Positions 1 to 12,920 of a DNA stretch of 64,000 nucleotides are shown piece after piece; the stretch's first letter is position 1; every line of letters begins with the position of its first letter. The translations under genes were made by a program, and so were the position numbers. Source of the stretch: Siphonodentalium dalli. Taxonomy: Eukaryota; Mollusca; Scaphopoda; Gadilida; Siphonodentaliidae. The DNA lies in NCBI GenBank assembly GCA_032622095.1, contig CP136069.1:84218958-84282957 (forward strand). Direction: 5' to 3'. The notes below the pieces were generated by a model. It worked only from the letters and a program-made list of their open reading frames with translations. It did no database searches and was not told the origin of the DNA.

Positions 1-430
1 ATGTAAGCTAAATAGTCCAAAATCCCTTGAGAAGACATTTTAAGAATTACTATAGAGACATATAGTTATGTCCCTGGTCCCACCCTATTTAACCGGGTGA
101 CACCATCTGAATAAATTTGAATCCCAGACACCAAAGAACCCTTCATACATATCATAAATATCAGTCAAATATACCTGATGGTCCTTGTGAAGGAAGCATA
201 TTAAGAGGGAAACTGTCCTTCGCTTGGCCCCTATTTGACCAGGTGACCCCATTAAAAAAATCTGAATTGCAGTCAAGGAAGAACATTCCATTCTATATAA
301 GCCAATTAGTTCTTGCAAACATATTTTAAGAATTACTATGTAGTGAAATAGTTAAGTCTCTTGCTCTGCCCTTATTTGACTTTGTGATCCCATTTTCACA
401 AATCTGATAAGGATAAAAATTGAATTTCCC
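1..430. repeat. eroded pearl-like core repeats
   Basis: Three diverged copies of a unit recognisable by a 'ccctg...tatttgacc..gtgaccccat' framework start near 67, 220 and 355. The same framework recurs more clearly at 1431-2160, so this is an older block of the same tandem family. Reading frames here belong to the repeat; I see no gene. Confidence 0.5.
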
Positions 431-960
431 CAGTTGAAGTTGGTGATGTTCACCCATTGGGCCCCTCAATTATGAATTTTATCTTCTGCAAATTAGGGGA
501 TATAGAAACTTCCTAGAAGGGAAATTTAACTAACAACAATGTAAATTTGATACTATAGATACTTCCCAGAAGATGAGGCCTAAGCAGAATGAGGTCCCCA
601 AATGGTGAATTTGGTGATGCTAGCCTTGAATCAAGCTTTGAAATAGTCTGTCTGTTATTTGCAGAATGAGGTACCCAGAGGGTACAGCGGGATAGCCTCA
701 CTAAATTCACCCTCTGGGGACCTCATTCTGATAAGGCCCTCAACTGCTATGGAAGACCTAGAATAAGATTGAAGTTCCCCAGTTGAAATTGGTGATGTTC
801 ACCCATTGGGCACCTCAATCATGAATTTTATCTTCTGCAAATTAAGGGATACAGAAACTTCCTAGAAGGGAAATTTAACTAACAACAATGTAAATTTGAT
901 ACTATAGATACTTCCCAGAAGATGATGCCTAAGCAGAATGAGATCTTGTGACTCTAGATA
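415..960. repeat. tandem duplication of ~340 bp
   Basis: Two direct copies (about 415-620 and 757-960) share long nearly identical stretches, including ttggtgatgttcacccattg and the segment reading 'cttcccagaagatgaggcct'. Hairpin modules at 661-730 and 983-1079 punctuate the array. No coding signal. Confidence 0.6.
661..730. repeat. hairpin module, family H, copy A
   Basis: Inverted repeat with arms reading gcagaatgaggtacccagag and its near reverse complement ctctggggacctcattctg. The same hairpin occurs at 983-1079, 11279-11397 and 19811-19910, so it is a dispersed MITE-like foldback. Confidence 0.6.
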
Positions 961-982
961 CTTCCCAGAAGATGAGGCCTAA

Positions 983-1079
983 GCGGAATAAGGTTCTCAG
1001 AGGGTGTATTTGGTTATGCTAGCCTGCTGTGTAGGATAGCGTCACTAAATTCACCCTCTGGGAACCTCATTCTACAAAT
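983..1079. repeat. hairpin module, family H, copy B
   Basis: Arms ggaataaggttctcagaggg and ccctctgggaacctcattct pair with each other around a loop of about 50 bases. Same family as 661-730. Confidence 0.55.
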
Positions 1080-1430
1080 GCCAGGCACTCTGAGAAAATG
1101 AAATTAATCTGATTTTAATGACCACTGAGTGATAATGTAAACAACAAGGGTGCTTCATTGATAACACCATTAATCTCATTTAAATTATGGATGACATGAA
1201 TACACTCCCTGGGGACTCTGCCTATCAGTTCATAGGAGAGTTGCCTTGTAATGGGAATTTAAAAAAAAAAAAACTTTATTTACCTGTGAGTTAGGATATG
1301 AGATAGGGTGGAATGCTGTTGGTTGGGGGCAGGGTGGGGTTCTGGGTCATGTGGGGGGGGGGTGATATTTTTTTTTGTATGTTAAATTGATCAAGGAGTT
1401 CCTGAATTTTTTATTATTTTTTGGGGAATT

Positions 1431-2253
1431 ATGGCCCTGGCTCCACCACTATTTGACCCAGTGACCCCATTTGAACAAATCTGAACCCCAGTCATTCAAT
1501 GACCCCACATACCAAATATAAACTAAATCGGCATAATGGTTGTTGACAAGAAGTCGTTATAAGAATTACCAAGGAGGAATATAGTTATGGCCCTGGTTTC
1601 GCAACTGTTTGACACAGTGACCTCATTTGAACAAATCTTAATGACAGTCACCTAGGGAACATCCACACCAAATATGATCAAAATGCAAAAATGTAATTTT
1701 TTGGTTTTTAGAGTTATGTCCCTGGCTCTGCCCCTAATTGACCCAGTGACCCAATTTGAACAAATCTGATTCCCAGTCACCCAAGGTCCCTCAGTACCAA
1801 ATATAAGCTAATTCGGCCAAATATTTTTGTAGAAGAAGTCATTGTAAGAATTACTATGAGTTATGGCCCTGGTTTCTCAACTAATTGACCGGGTGACCTC
1901 ATTTGAACAAATCTGAACACCAGTCACCCAAGGACCCTCCATACCAAATATTAGCTAAATCGGCACAATGGTTATGGACAAGAAGTTGTTGTAAGAATTA
2001 CTGTGGAGGAGTAGAGTTATGGCCCTGGTTTCGCAACTATTTGACCCAGTGACCTCATTTGAACAAATCTGAATGAGAGTCACCTAGGGAACATCCACAC
2101 CAAATATGAACCAATTCGGTATGATGGTTTCAGAGGAGAAGATGATTTTAAAAAAGTTGACGGACGGACAGACAGACGGACAGACGGACCGACGGACGAG
2201 GAGTGATGACTATAGCTCCACCGGAGACTTCGTCTCAGGTGAGCTAAAAAGCT
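1431..2253. mobile_element. pearl/Helentron-like element
   Basis: Core units begin with 'atggccctgg' near 1431, 1587, 1716, 1863 and 2019, a spacing of 129-156 bp. They are followed by an ACGG/ACAG microsatellite (about 2160-2205) and then a short hairpin (gagacttcgtctc) just before gtGAGCTAA. Core repeats, a tetranucleotide microsatellite and a 3' palindrome together are the organisation described for bivalve pearl elements (recalled). Non-autonomous; no replicase frame is present. Confidence 0.6.
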
Positions 2254-2525
2254 CTACTCGAGAGAGTTTGTCCCTGGTGAGCTAAAATCCACAATATTCA
2301 TTTTCTGAGATGCATTCTAGTGCTCGAGAATCATGTATCTCTTCTCGGCCAAAATTTCAACAACAATATTTTTATAAAACTCGATTCCCAGACTACATAT
2401 ATCTTTTCTGTGAAGATTCAGTAAATTATCTCTATAAAGGCATAATAAAGTTGTTTGTATTTCATTTTGATTCGAAATTACTTTTGTCTTGATGGGTGCT
2501 AACAAAATAGAATTCTCCCTCTTAC
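2254..2525. other. no gene seen
   Basis: AT-rich DNA between the pearl-like element and a small MITE. Only short chance frames occur. Confidence 0.5.
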
Positions 2526-2527
2526 TA

Positions 2528-2739
2528 CAGTAATGCCCAAAACATATGACCCTTTAACCACAGTAGAATTATGGGTACTTTTTCAAGATTTATGGGAAAT
2601 ATGGCTTGTTACCATTCATCGGAAAGCTCTTATCGAGAATTGCAGCAAGCCATATTTCCAACTAAATCAGTGACTAAATCCTGAAAAATTTCCCATAATT
2701 CTGCTGTGGTTTAGGGGTCGATTATTTAGGACATTACTG
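2528..2739. mobile_element. mariner-like MITE, 212 bp
   Basis: Imperfect terminal inverted repeats of roughly 60 bp begin CAGTAATGCCC on the left and (reverse complement) CAGTAATGTCC on the right. TA dinucleotides flank both ends (2526-2527 and 2740-2741), as expected for Tc1/mariner target duplications. A second inverted segment (gggaaatatggcttg / caagccatatttcc) lies inside. No transposase. Confidence 0.65.
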
Positions 2740-2959
2740 TATACTCCTAATGTTTCCACGAGATCGCCTCAAGTTTATTTTATAATAATAACCCGTAAAA
2801 CTGTCCGAAAGGTTGTATGTATTATACCAACCAAATAGAAAAAAAAGTCAAAATTAATTGATAGCATTTCCTGACATGGGGCCTTTGTTCATATTTATTA
2901 TTTTATAAATCGGAAACTACATTAGCCTTGTAAGGAAAAATTGTGTATCTCTTTCTCCA

Positions 2960-3560
2960 TTATTTATAGAAAAACAAGGAAGGATAACTCTAGAACAGAA
3001 TATGCAAACAACATCATTGACCCCCTCTTTGAAAGCACTCCAGAAGGCGATCCTCCATAACAAATTTCATACAGATCTGTTAACCCATGGCTGAGATACT
3101 CAAGCAGACTGACAAAGTAATTTATTTCTATAAATTATGAACTAAGTCAGATAACTCTAGAACACAAAATACAAATAATTTCATTTGGGCACTTTTTTGA
3201 AAGCACTCCCAATGGTAAACATTCATATAAAATTTCAATGAGATCCACTGAACCATCTGAGAGGACAGTAAAAAAAAAAAAGATTTCCAGATAAACAAAG
3301 AAGGATAACTCTAGAATAGAAAAGGCAAACATCTCTGGCCTATTTTGAATGTAGTCATATGATGGTGAACCTCCATACCAAATTTTCTTCTGATCTGATA
3401 GCCCATGGTTGAAACATGCACAGTATTTTAAGCATAAATGAGTAAATTAAGATAGATGGCTAAGATATATGCCTGGGCTGATAGACGGCTACACAGACAG
3501 ACCAACAAATTAATTTATAACAAGTGGACCACCCAGAGTATCCCCTGCCAAGGTGGATTT
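2960..3560. repeat. tandem ~155-bp core repeats
   Basis: The phrase 'aaggataactctagaa' or a close variant recurs near 2980, 3150 and 3300, each time followed by a similar 'caaatttc..tctgat..gcccatgg' segment. A short (ACAG)-like tract lies at 3480-3510. A diverged relative continues to about 3800. Probably another pearl-like remnant. Confidence 0.5.
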
Positions 3561-5036
3561 TCGCTGAGGTTTATTAATTTTATGATGTGTCTTATTTCGA
3601 AAGATGTCTTAATCTGGCCTGTGATAACTGAATAAAACAAAAACTATTGAAATCGGTTCAATATTTGGTTGCTTATCCAGCCGGACAGACAAAAATTAAC
3701 AAATTTAATGTTGATAACTCAGACAATATGAAATTGCAAACAATGCCAAAAGGGCAATCGGGATGGCAAACTTCCGTACAAAATTTCCCATTACTCAATA
3801 AGGGCAATAACTGAAAAATCAATTGACGATCCCCGCTGTTTGTAAATACTTCCCCCTCCCCCCATGTTGGTTCATCAACTTACCGAAGATCATTAAAATC
3901 TGACTGACGGTGACAAATATATAATGCTTCAAAGTTTTAGGGACGGACGGAGCCCATTGCTATATCCTCTGCCAAATTTCATTTTAATCATGATTTCATT
4001 TAAATTTAACTCACACATTATGTTCTGAACTTCAAATAATGAAAGTTTTGAAAGTTTTGGTATTTAAAATCGTTGGAAATATCATTCAAATTCAGTTTAA
4101 ACATTAAACTCATAACATGTCAAAAGGAACTGAAACTAAACATACACTCATGAAACACTCTCTTCAATTTTTCGTGTTCATTTTCAAATTTAACGAGTTA
4201 ACAGGGAGTAAAAATAATAGATACAGCAAAGCATTTTGCTGCATCAAATATTGTAGAATGTTATACAATTTAATATTTTCTATAAATGTAGCATGACTGA
4301 GTCCAGTTACAACTGTTACATATAGTTGTTCTACATAGCTCATTGTGTTTACCGAACAAAAAATGGTGGTATCTCTCGCCTGAATCCGTTGTAGCAACAC
4401 AAAACTAACTGTTTTGTTCCTAATAAACCCATGGAACTGGAACTGGAACGGAAACTGTCATATGTTTAGAAAACCTGAACAGTTCAAAACATTCATATGG
4501 AGAGATAATACATTTTCGATCTTATAACTCGTCTGGATTGGCTCACAACCACACCAATACTTGTTTTTGTTATGCCCTAAGTACTGGATTCTACAAAGTT
4601 TTATATATGATTACAGTCTGTACGTGTGCGTGGATATGGATACAAGCATCTATTCTATTATTTATACTGATACCTGTTTTAGGGGGTAGCAGGAAGACAG
4701 CCCGATAGGGCTAGGCTACCCCCCCCCCCCGACAATATACTGCTTTACCTTATTATGTATTTCTGCCATCGTATAATTCATGTATATTGTAAATAAATTA
4801 TCCTATCCTATGTGTAATGTATTCCAAACCACTTCCAGCCAACCTTGTAAGTTTTCCAGTGATAGTAGATAACAGGTACTTCAATAAAAGTTGGGACGAC
4901 TAGAAGAGATGATATTTTGGAACTCTTCCGAAATACATGTAACTGGATTCAGACAATAAACTTTAAGACATATATATGCTGTTTTACTGTGCAAATAGTA
5001 GGAGTTTTAGAAATCCGTTAGCTTCAAAAATTTACT
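3561..5036. other. no gene; retroelement 3' tail near 4690-4810
   Basis: I find no supportable coding region. About 4680-4810 carries a C-run and then 'aataaattatcctatccta', which resembles the polyadenylation signal plus short tandem tail of a non-LTR retrotransposon. The rest is unassigned AT-rich DNA. Confidence 0.4.
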
Positions 5037-5040
5037 TTAA

Positions 5041-5739
5041 CCCTTCCATGACTGGAGCTTCTTGAAATTTTGCGAATACCCTGTGCCAATGCATATATGC
5101 GAGTCTCCTATTGGTAGCCTTGCATATAAGAGAATACATTGGCCTAACAATATTTGCATTCTCTTATATATGCGAGACTCCCTATTGGAGACTTGTATAT
5201 ATAAGAGAATGCACTGGCACAGGGTCTTTAATGCTGCACCAGCACAGCTCCCTTCATGAAAAGGTTAACATGAAATCTCTCAGAAACCACTTTATGGCTG
5301 TTTCATTACGCTATCCTGTTTGTTGCTTAAAGCACAAAGTTGGTGCAGTGTTTGGGTTTCTTAGAAAAATAAAACTGCCCTTCAAAATGGCCGACTTGCT
5401 ACTCTATTTACCAATTTGATATTTAAATTGCTATGGAAAACAAAACAGTTATTTACTCCCTTAGAATTAATGGTGAATGTTGATAGGTTTTCACCCTTTC
5501 ATGATAGGAGCTGCGCTGATGCAGCATTAATGATCCTGTGCCAGTGCATTCTCTTATATATGCAAGTCTCCCATAGTGAGCCTCGCATATATAAGAGAAT
5601 GCACTGGCTTCCAAGGTCAAGGTAAATATTGTTAGGCCAATGTATTCTCTTATATACAGTATGCGAGACTCGCATATATAAGAGAATGCATTGGCACAGG
5701 GTTTTCGCAAAATTTCAGGAAGTTCCAGTCATTGAAGGG
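5041..5739. mobile_element. foldback element with TTAA target duplication
   Basis: TTAA flanks both ends (5037-5040 and 5740-5743). Termini read CCCTTCCATGACTGGAGC and, on the other strand, CCCTTCAATGACTGGAAC; the inverted arms extend about 240 bp each. The arms contain further nested hairpins built on 'catatataagagaatgca'. TTAA duplication plus CCC termini indicate a piggyBac-mobilised non-autonomous element. Mirror-image ORFs in the arms on both strands are products of the palindrome, not genes. Confidence 0.75.
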
Positions 5740-5759
5740 TTAATGATAAAAATCACTGC

Positions 5760-8190
5760 GATTGCTCAGTAATACTTGTGTAAAGTTAAATTGTAAGTTG
5801 AAACAGTAAGGGGGGGGGGGGCTTTTTGTCTCAAGATTAAAACCTTCAGATTATGATTTTGTGTTATCATAAATGAAACTGTTGTGTAAAATATGTCCCA
5901 ATTGTTCTTTATGGAGATTTTCTCCATGCTGACAATAATGCAAATTATGATGCAGGAAAAAAAGAACAAACAGTATGTGAGCCTTTAAAAAAACTCACAG
6001 CCTTCAAATTTAGTTCATGTCAAACAACATAAAAGTCTGTAAAACAAGTATCGTAAACAAGTACATGAAAATATAGATTGACTTCGTCCTTATTTTCAGT
6101 ATTAAGATCTATTAATAACTTAATAACCTATTTGCTTGTCAGAACAATTGTTATCATCAACAGTGGAATTAGCAATAAAAGTCCAATTAGTCCAATAAGG
6201 TACCAAAGTTTAATCAAAACTTGACAGTAAACATTGGAGACGATAAAAGCATTGAAAAATATTCTGAAAATCATAAATGGACTAAAAAATTTGAACTTAC
6301 TGCATGTTTAGGCCATAAAAAAAAGATTGTATGATTCCGGTAACGGAGCGAAAAAATTAGGGTAGGTAGGTAGGGAATTATTTTGTTTTAATTTTATTTC
6401 GATATTTTTTATCCAGCTGCAGAAATACTGTACTACCTTGACCAAAGTGACATAAAATGCCAACCCGTGCTGTGGGGAAAGTATTACTTGATCAACACAG
6501 TGGAAATATACATTAAGATTGATAAAAAATCAAACTTACTTCATGCTTAAGTATGTTTTTTATTATTCACATACCACATTTTCATAAATTTGGCTATAAA
6601 CTTGGTACGAAAATGATGTCACTAACTTTTTATCATAATTTTACCAATAATACCGCCAATATACCGTACTTGTATTGTGACGACTACATCCCATTGTCTG
6701 GGGGTAGCCAGTACGCCCACCGAGCATGCTTGGTTTTTGGAAACAGTAGCTATACCCCTAACATATGTGGTGATAACCTCTATACATGTATATATACAGA
6801 TACACACCCACCATGTCTGTTCACAGTGTTCCATAAGTCCCAAACAAGACATAAAGCAGGCAGGAGTTCCACTCTCAGGAAATTAAAATTGCAAAATGTA
6901 GGCCCATCAATCCACAACCAATCACACACCTGGGGCTTTTGAGACAGGCTCAGACAGCTGTCACCTCGTGGTCAATTTTCACAATGATATATGTTAGTAA
7001 CCATGTGTTTTGCACACTAAAGATCATCAATATTTATGAGCATTAGTGGTAAAAACAGTAAAAACAATATCAATAAAAAGTTTAGGGTCGGCGGGTTATT
7101 TTTAGGGTCGGTCGATGTACGGAAACATAGTTTCTTTTTTTCTTTGGCCTTAGCAATATAGATAACAATTGTTTCGAAATGTAAAATTTCATTGGAGAAC
7201 TATCAATAATGAATATAAGAACAAAGTTATCTATTTCTCCATGTTCTTCTTAGTGGTGTTGTTTTAACAGACTTTTGTGTAGTTTTTGCATATTTACCCA
7301 CTGTGAGTGCTTTGGTTCCTTTTAAAGATGCATAATCCGATTAACGCTCGCAAATTACTATTTCCTTGGCTTCTTGGGTAAAAAATATTTGATTTGAGGA
7401 ACATCAAAGCTCAGAGTGATCAGATATCGATTCTTGAAATCTATTATTTTTCACCACCGATAATTTTAAGTGGCCCAGTAAACAGTCGACGAGAAGACAT
7501 TCTCTGACCAAATTGTGGATGAAGATGGATAACTATAAAATCAAGTGGCTTTTTTGTGTCAGATATTTGACAAAGCGGCAAAATTTCGTTGAACAAAATG
7601 TTGATAAATAACAGGTTTTGAGCAATATAGTTGACTGTGGTTAGTATTATTTTTCGGCAATTACTCGATTCTGATAACTGAAGCGGCATTTAAACAAAAT
7701 TGCTGTTGTTGGAATCTGATCATATGGGGAACATCCAATTGGACTGAGTACCTTTAAGTTTAACAAACACTATGTTTAAAGATGTATTCAGGATTCCATA
7801 CCTCCAATTACAACAGCATACACTTATCACTATTTTACACTGAAAAATTGTTGACAACATAATCTAACACATAAACTAGACTTAGGAATACAAAAGAAAG
7901 TCATTTTGTTATTGAAAACTTCACAAAATAATTAGTGCTGTACCTCAAAAACGTCGTAACTATCAGGATTCAGGAACTATATGCAATCAATATGGGTAAA
8001 AATAATTATATCTAATCATATCAAACAAGATTATTACATATCTATGGAATCTACTCTGTTTCAAATTAGTTATTTTATGGTCTAGTATCTGAATAACAAG
8101 AGCATCGCTAGGGTGTGGCAAAATACATGTAAATTCATATACCAAATTTTATTCCATTCAGTTCAGAAACGAAAACTGAGTGCAAATTCC
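5760..8190. repeat. segment X, copy 1
   Basis: Diverged duplicate of 15880-19530. Shared landmarks include 'aaaatatgtcccaattgt' (near 5890 and 15970), 'cagatatcgat' (near 7420 and 18730) and 'gcatcgctagggtgtgg' (near 8103 and 19442). A third partial copy lies at 54415-54900. No intact gene; ORFs conserved between copies are short and interrupted. The pearl-like element at 8200 interrupts this copy; it resumes at 11067. Confidence 0.65.
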
Positions 8191-8199
8191 AACAATGAA

Positions 8200-11066
8200 A
8201 GTGTCAATGACACTGTAGCTCAACTTAGGTAGGGGAATAATTTAATGGTCGACAGTAAATGGAGGAATAGGAAAAGTGCTAATTGAAATGTCTAAGTAAG
8301 ACCAGATGTACATGTCAATATCAACATTCATAACAGGTTTCATAATGATCGGATCAGGGATGTGGTGATTATGGTGTGCCAAAGGATTTATTGATGCAAA
8401 GAGTAAATTCTAAAATGGCCACCGACAGCCATGTTTTTTTTCCGAATTACCCCAAAATGACTTGTTCCCATCTACAGCCTTTACAAATCTCATAATGATC
8501 TGATCAAAGGTATGACCTGTAGCCTGTGCCAATGGATTTAGTCATGCAAAGAGTAAAATCCAAGATGGCTGCTGGCGGCCATGTTTTTCGGCTGAACGAC
8601 CCCAAAATGACTCGTTTCCCATCTACATGTCATTGTTAACATACATGACAAATTTCATTGAAGTTCCGACCAAAGCTACGACCTGTAGCCCGCACCAAAG
8701 GATTTATTCATGCAAAGAGTAAAATCCAATATGGCTGCTGGCGGACATGTTTTTTAGCCAAACGACCCCAAAATGACTCGTTCCCATCTACATGTTAATA
8801 TTAACATCCATGATAAATATCATGATCAGACAAACAGTACGACCTGTAGCCCGTGCCAATGGATTGAATTTTGAAATCCAAGATGGCTGCCAGCGGCCAT
8901 GTTTTTTGGCCGTATGACCCCAAAATGACTCGTTCCCATATACATGTCAATATCAATATTCATGACAAATTTCATAAAGGTCAGACCAAAGGTACGACCT
9001 GTAGCCCGCGCCAAAGAATTTAGTCATGCAAAGAGTAAAATCCAAGATGGCTGCTGGCGGCCATGTTTTTTGGCTGAACGACCCCAAAATCACTCGTTTC
9101 CCATCTACATGTCAATATTAACATCCATGACAAATTTCATGATGATCAGACGAACAGCACGACCTGTAGCCCGCGCCAATGGATTGAATTTTGAAATCCA
9201 AAATGGCCACCAGCGGCCATGTTTTTTGGCCGAATGACCCCAAAATGACTCGTTCCCATCTACATGTCAATGTCAACATTCATGACAAAATTCATAAAGA
9301 TCAGACCATAGGTACGACCTGTAGCCCGCGCCAAAGGATTTAGTCATGCAAAGAGTAAAATCCATGATGGCTGCTGGCGGCCATGTTTTTTGGCCGAACA
9401 ACCCCAAAATCACTCGTTCCAATCTACATGTCATTGTTAACATCCATGACAAATTTCATGAAGTTCTGACCAAAGCTACAACCTGTAGCCCGCGCCAAAG
9501 AATTTAGTCATGCAAAGAGTAAAATCCAAGATGGCTGCTGGCGGCCATGTTTTTTGGCTGAACGACCCCAAAATCACTCGTTCCCATCTACATGTCAATA
9601 TTAACATCCATGACAAATTTCATGATGATCAGACGAACAGCACGACCTGTAGCCCGCGCCAATGGATTGAATTTTGAAATCCAAAATGGCCACCAGCGGC
9701 CATGTTTTTTGGCCGAATGACCCCAAAATCACTCGTTCCCATCTACATGTCAATGTCAACATTCATGACAAAATTCATAAAGATCAGACCATAGGTACGA
9801 CCTGTAGCCCGCACCAAAGGATTTAGTCATGCAAAGAGTAAAATCCATGATGGCTGCTGGCGGCCATGTTTTTTGGCCGAACAACCCCAAAATCACTCGT
9901 TCCCATCTACATGTCATTGTTAACATCCATGACAAATTTCATGAAGTTCTGATCAAAACTACGACCTGTAGCCTGCGGCAAAGGATTTAGTCATGCAAAG
10001 AGTAAAATCCAAGATGGCTGCCAGCGGCCATGTTTTTTGGCCGTATGACCCCAAAATGACTCGTTCCCATATACATGTCAATATCAATATTCATGACAAA
10101 TTTAATAAAGGTCAGACCAAAGGTACGACCTGTAGCCCGCGCCAAAGGATTTAGTCATGCAAAGAGTAAAATCCATGATGGCTGCCAGCGGCCATTGTTT
10201 TTGGCCGAACGACCCCAAAATCACTCGTTCCCATCTACATGTTAATATTAACATCCATGACAAATTTCATAATGATCAGACGAACAGTACGACCTGTAGC
10301 CCGCGCCAATGGATTGAATTTTGAAATCCAAAATGGCCACCAGTGGCCATGTTTTTTGGCCGAATGACCCCAAAATGACTCGTTCCCATCTACATGCCAA
10401 TGTCAACATTCATGACAAATTTCATAAAGATCAGACCAAAGGTACGACCTGTAGCCCGCGCCAAAGGATTTAGTCATGCAAAGAGTAAAATCCAAGATGG
10501 CTGCTGGCGGCCATGTTTTTTGGCCGAACAACTCCAAAATCACTCGTTCCCATCTACATGACAGTGTTAACATCCATGACAAATTTCATAAACTTCCGAC
10601 CAAAACAACGACCTGTAGCCCGCGCCAAAGGATTTAGTCATGCAAAGAGTAAAATACAAGATGGCTGCTGACGGCCATGTTTTTTGGCCGAACCACCCCA
10701 AAATCACTCGTTCCCATCCACATGTCATTATTAACATCAATGACAAATTTCATGATGATCAGATGAACAGTACAACCTGTAGGCCGCGCCAATGGATTGA
10801 ATCTTGAAATCCAACATGGCTGCCAACGGCCATGTTTTTTGGCCGAATGACCCCAAAATGACTCGTTCCCATCTACATGTCAATGTCAACATTCATGACA
10901 AATTTCATGAAGATCAGACCAAACGTACAACCTGTAGCCCGCGCCAAAGGAAATTGTTGACGGACACACGGACACACGGACACACGCACACACGCACACA
11001 CGGACACACGGACGACGGACGCCAAACCATGGCAATAGCTCAAACTTACAAGTAAGTTGAGCTAAA
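8200..11066. mobile_element. large pearl/Helentron-like element with ~16 core repeats
   Basis: About sixteen tandem units of 155-166 bp, traceable by 'gacctgtagcccg' near 8514, 8680, 8841, 8996, 9161, 9316, 9480 and 9644, and onward to about 10935. Two unit types partly alternate: a longer one with 'tttagtcatgcaaagagtaa' and a shorter one with 'gaattttgaaatcca'. The array ends in a (GGACACAC)-type microsatellite (10960-11025), then a perfect hairpin CTTACAAGTAAG and TTGAGCTAA. The left end carries tagctcaactta, the inverse of the right end. Segment X copy 2 lacks this insert. ORFs inside are repeat read-through. Confidence 0.75.
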
Positions 11067-11440
11067 AAGGGCCATAACTCTAGTGAGAGGCAGAACCCAA
11101 CTTTGAAGTTTACCTGTATTTTGTGATATTAAACCCACATGCCAAATTTCATTCCATTCGGTTGACATCCAGAATGATTCATAAAAATTGGGACGGAACC
11201 CTGAATACATCATTAAATTCTAATGCAGTGGACCTGCTAGGCTATTAAATAACTTCTGAACAAGCCTGCAAATAGTGTGTCTGTCATTTGCAGAATGAGG
11301 TTCCCCAGAGGGTGAATTTAGTGATGCTATTCCGCATGGTGGACTAGCATCACCAAAATCACCCTCTGGTAACCTCATTCTGCAAATGACAGACACTCTA
11401 TCTGCAGGCTTGCTTCTGAATATCAGTAGTTTGAGTCCAT
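11067..11440. repeat. segment X, copy 1, continuation
   Basis: Matches 19540-19930, with shared phrases 'aacccaactttgaa', 'ccctgaatacatcatta' and 'ggacctgctaggctatta'. Homology resumes directly after the pearl-like insertion. It includes hairpin H copy C (11279-11397). Confidence 0.65.
11279..11397. repeat. hairpin module, family H, copy C
   Basis: Near-perfect inverted repeat: gtcatttgcagaatgaggtt pairs with aacctcattctgcaaatgac, with internal arms 'cagagggtgaatttagtgat' and 'atcaccaaaatcaccctctg'. Confidence 0.7.
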
Positions 11441-11982
11441 TGTTAAAGGTGGATTATCTCTTTGTAAACATGTACATGTATTGTATGGTTACCGGGGTAT
11501 CAAATATTAGGTATGAATCGAAGACTCCTGTCCGGAAATGCTTCTATCGATTAATATTGAATTTATTTAGAATATTTTCTAGTCTAAAAAGGTGTCGTTG
11601 TTCAGCTAAGGAACAATAGTGGTTACTGTTAACAGAGACCAGAAATTTTATTGTGTAATTTTCTCACAAATAAACGTTAATCAGACTCATTGTCACTTAT
11701 TACTATGGAATAAAACAATCCAATCAATCAGTCTGGGGCATTTGATGTTCGGTACGTAGCTATGGGAACAGCCTAATGCTCTCTATCGCTATATGGTATC
11801 ACACGAATGGTCAGTACTAAATATAGACAAATAAAGTGTCTCAATTGATCATAATAAAATATTCAAAATAAAATAAATATTAATTGATAGAAGCCTTTTC
11901 GGACAGGGGTCTTCAATTCATATTTATTATTTTGTACCCACGCAACTATTTCAAATTTGTTATTTAAAGATATAATCCATCT
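11441..11982. other. no gene seen
   Basis: Contains a short segment resembling 20848-20910 (atgaatcgaagac...) and, near 11885, a segment resembling 2860-2910. Otherwise unassigned. Confidence 0.4.
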
Positions 11983-11986
11983 TTAA

Positions 11987-12816
11987 CCCTTTCAGTGCCA
12001 AGTCCGATTTTTGTATCAAACAATATTTCCTTGATCATTTTTCAAATTTATTGATTATAATAATGTGATGGAAAGAGCTCATTGATGCCAAGCTGTGTAT
12101 TAAAAACATAGGAATTTTTTTATTTTGTTGTGATATTGCGTTTTTCGGATTTAGGACACATAACATAGATGCTACGAATAGGTTATAGTTCATTAATCAA
12201 CATGGTTTGTTCCTTGGTACTCAGCATACAACGAATAGGTTATAGTTCATTAATCGACATGGTTTGTAGTCGTCACCCATACATACGATGCTCATGTCCA
12301 TATTTTCCTCCTGCATATCACATGCCTTCTACAGAATCAATTTTGATGTTTGCATTCGCATAATATCTACATCTAACTTAAGCCGCACCATATCTTGTGA
12401 ACTCATTTACTATTGATCCCTTGATTGACTTTTATCCATACTGGTTATATATAATTCCCATCCATGTTAGTAATTCAAACATGATGCGATTGTATAACCC
12501 TAATGATTTCAATACCAATACTTTCCTTTTAATAATTTGTTCGTTCTCACTGACGAATGATTACTTGATTTACCAGTAACTATTTATGGATATCCTTATA
12601 ACTTGATTTTGCCATGATCCTCACTTGCATATATGATATAACTTATTGATACAACGTTTATGTTCGTAGTTAGCTGAGGTGCCTACATTTAACTCTTGTA
12701 TCGCTTTAATTTAAAAATTAATCCACTAATGATTACTTGTAATTATAATCAATAAGTTTGAAAAATGATCAAGAAAATATGGGTTGATACAAAAACCGGA
12801 CTTGGCACTGAAAGGG
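11987..12816. mobile_element. TTAA-flanked MITE, 830 bp
   Basis: TTAA at 11983-11986 and 12817-12820. Terminal inverted repeats of about 80 bp begin CCCTTTCAGTGCCAAGTCCG on both strands and continue with few mismatches. CCC ends plus TTAA are piggyBac hallmarks. Inside, an approximately 60-bp direct duplication ('cgaataggttatagttcatt') occurs near 12174 and 12231. No transposase. Confidence 0.75.
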
Positions 12817-12920
12817 TTAACTCTTCTCCATGGATGCTCATTCTGATTTTGTCTCTCTTCTTGTTCCATCCTTTAGTGAATGTTCCCTTTACTTATATTT
12901 CAATACTCCACCCTTTTGTG

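Noticed and set aside
5111-5710. Mirror-image ORFs on opposite strands
   Set aside because: They follow from the arms of the foldback element.
8350-10960. CRISPR-like regular repeats
   Set aside because: The ~160-bp units are contiguous with no unique spacers; they belong to a pearl-like transposon array in animal DNA.
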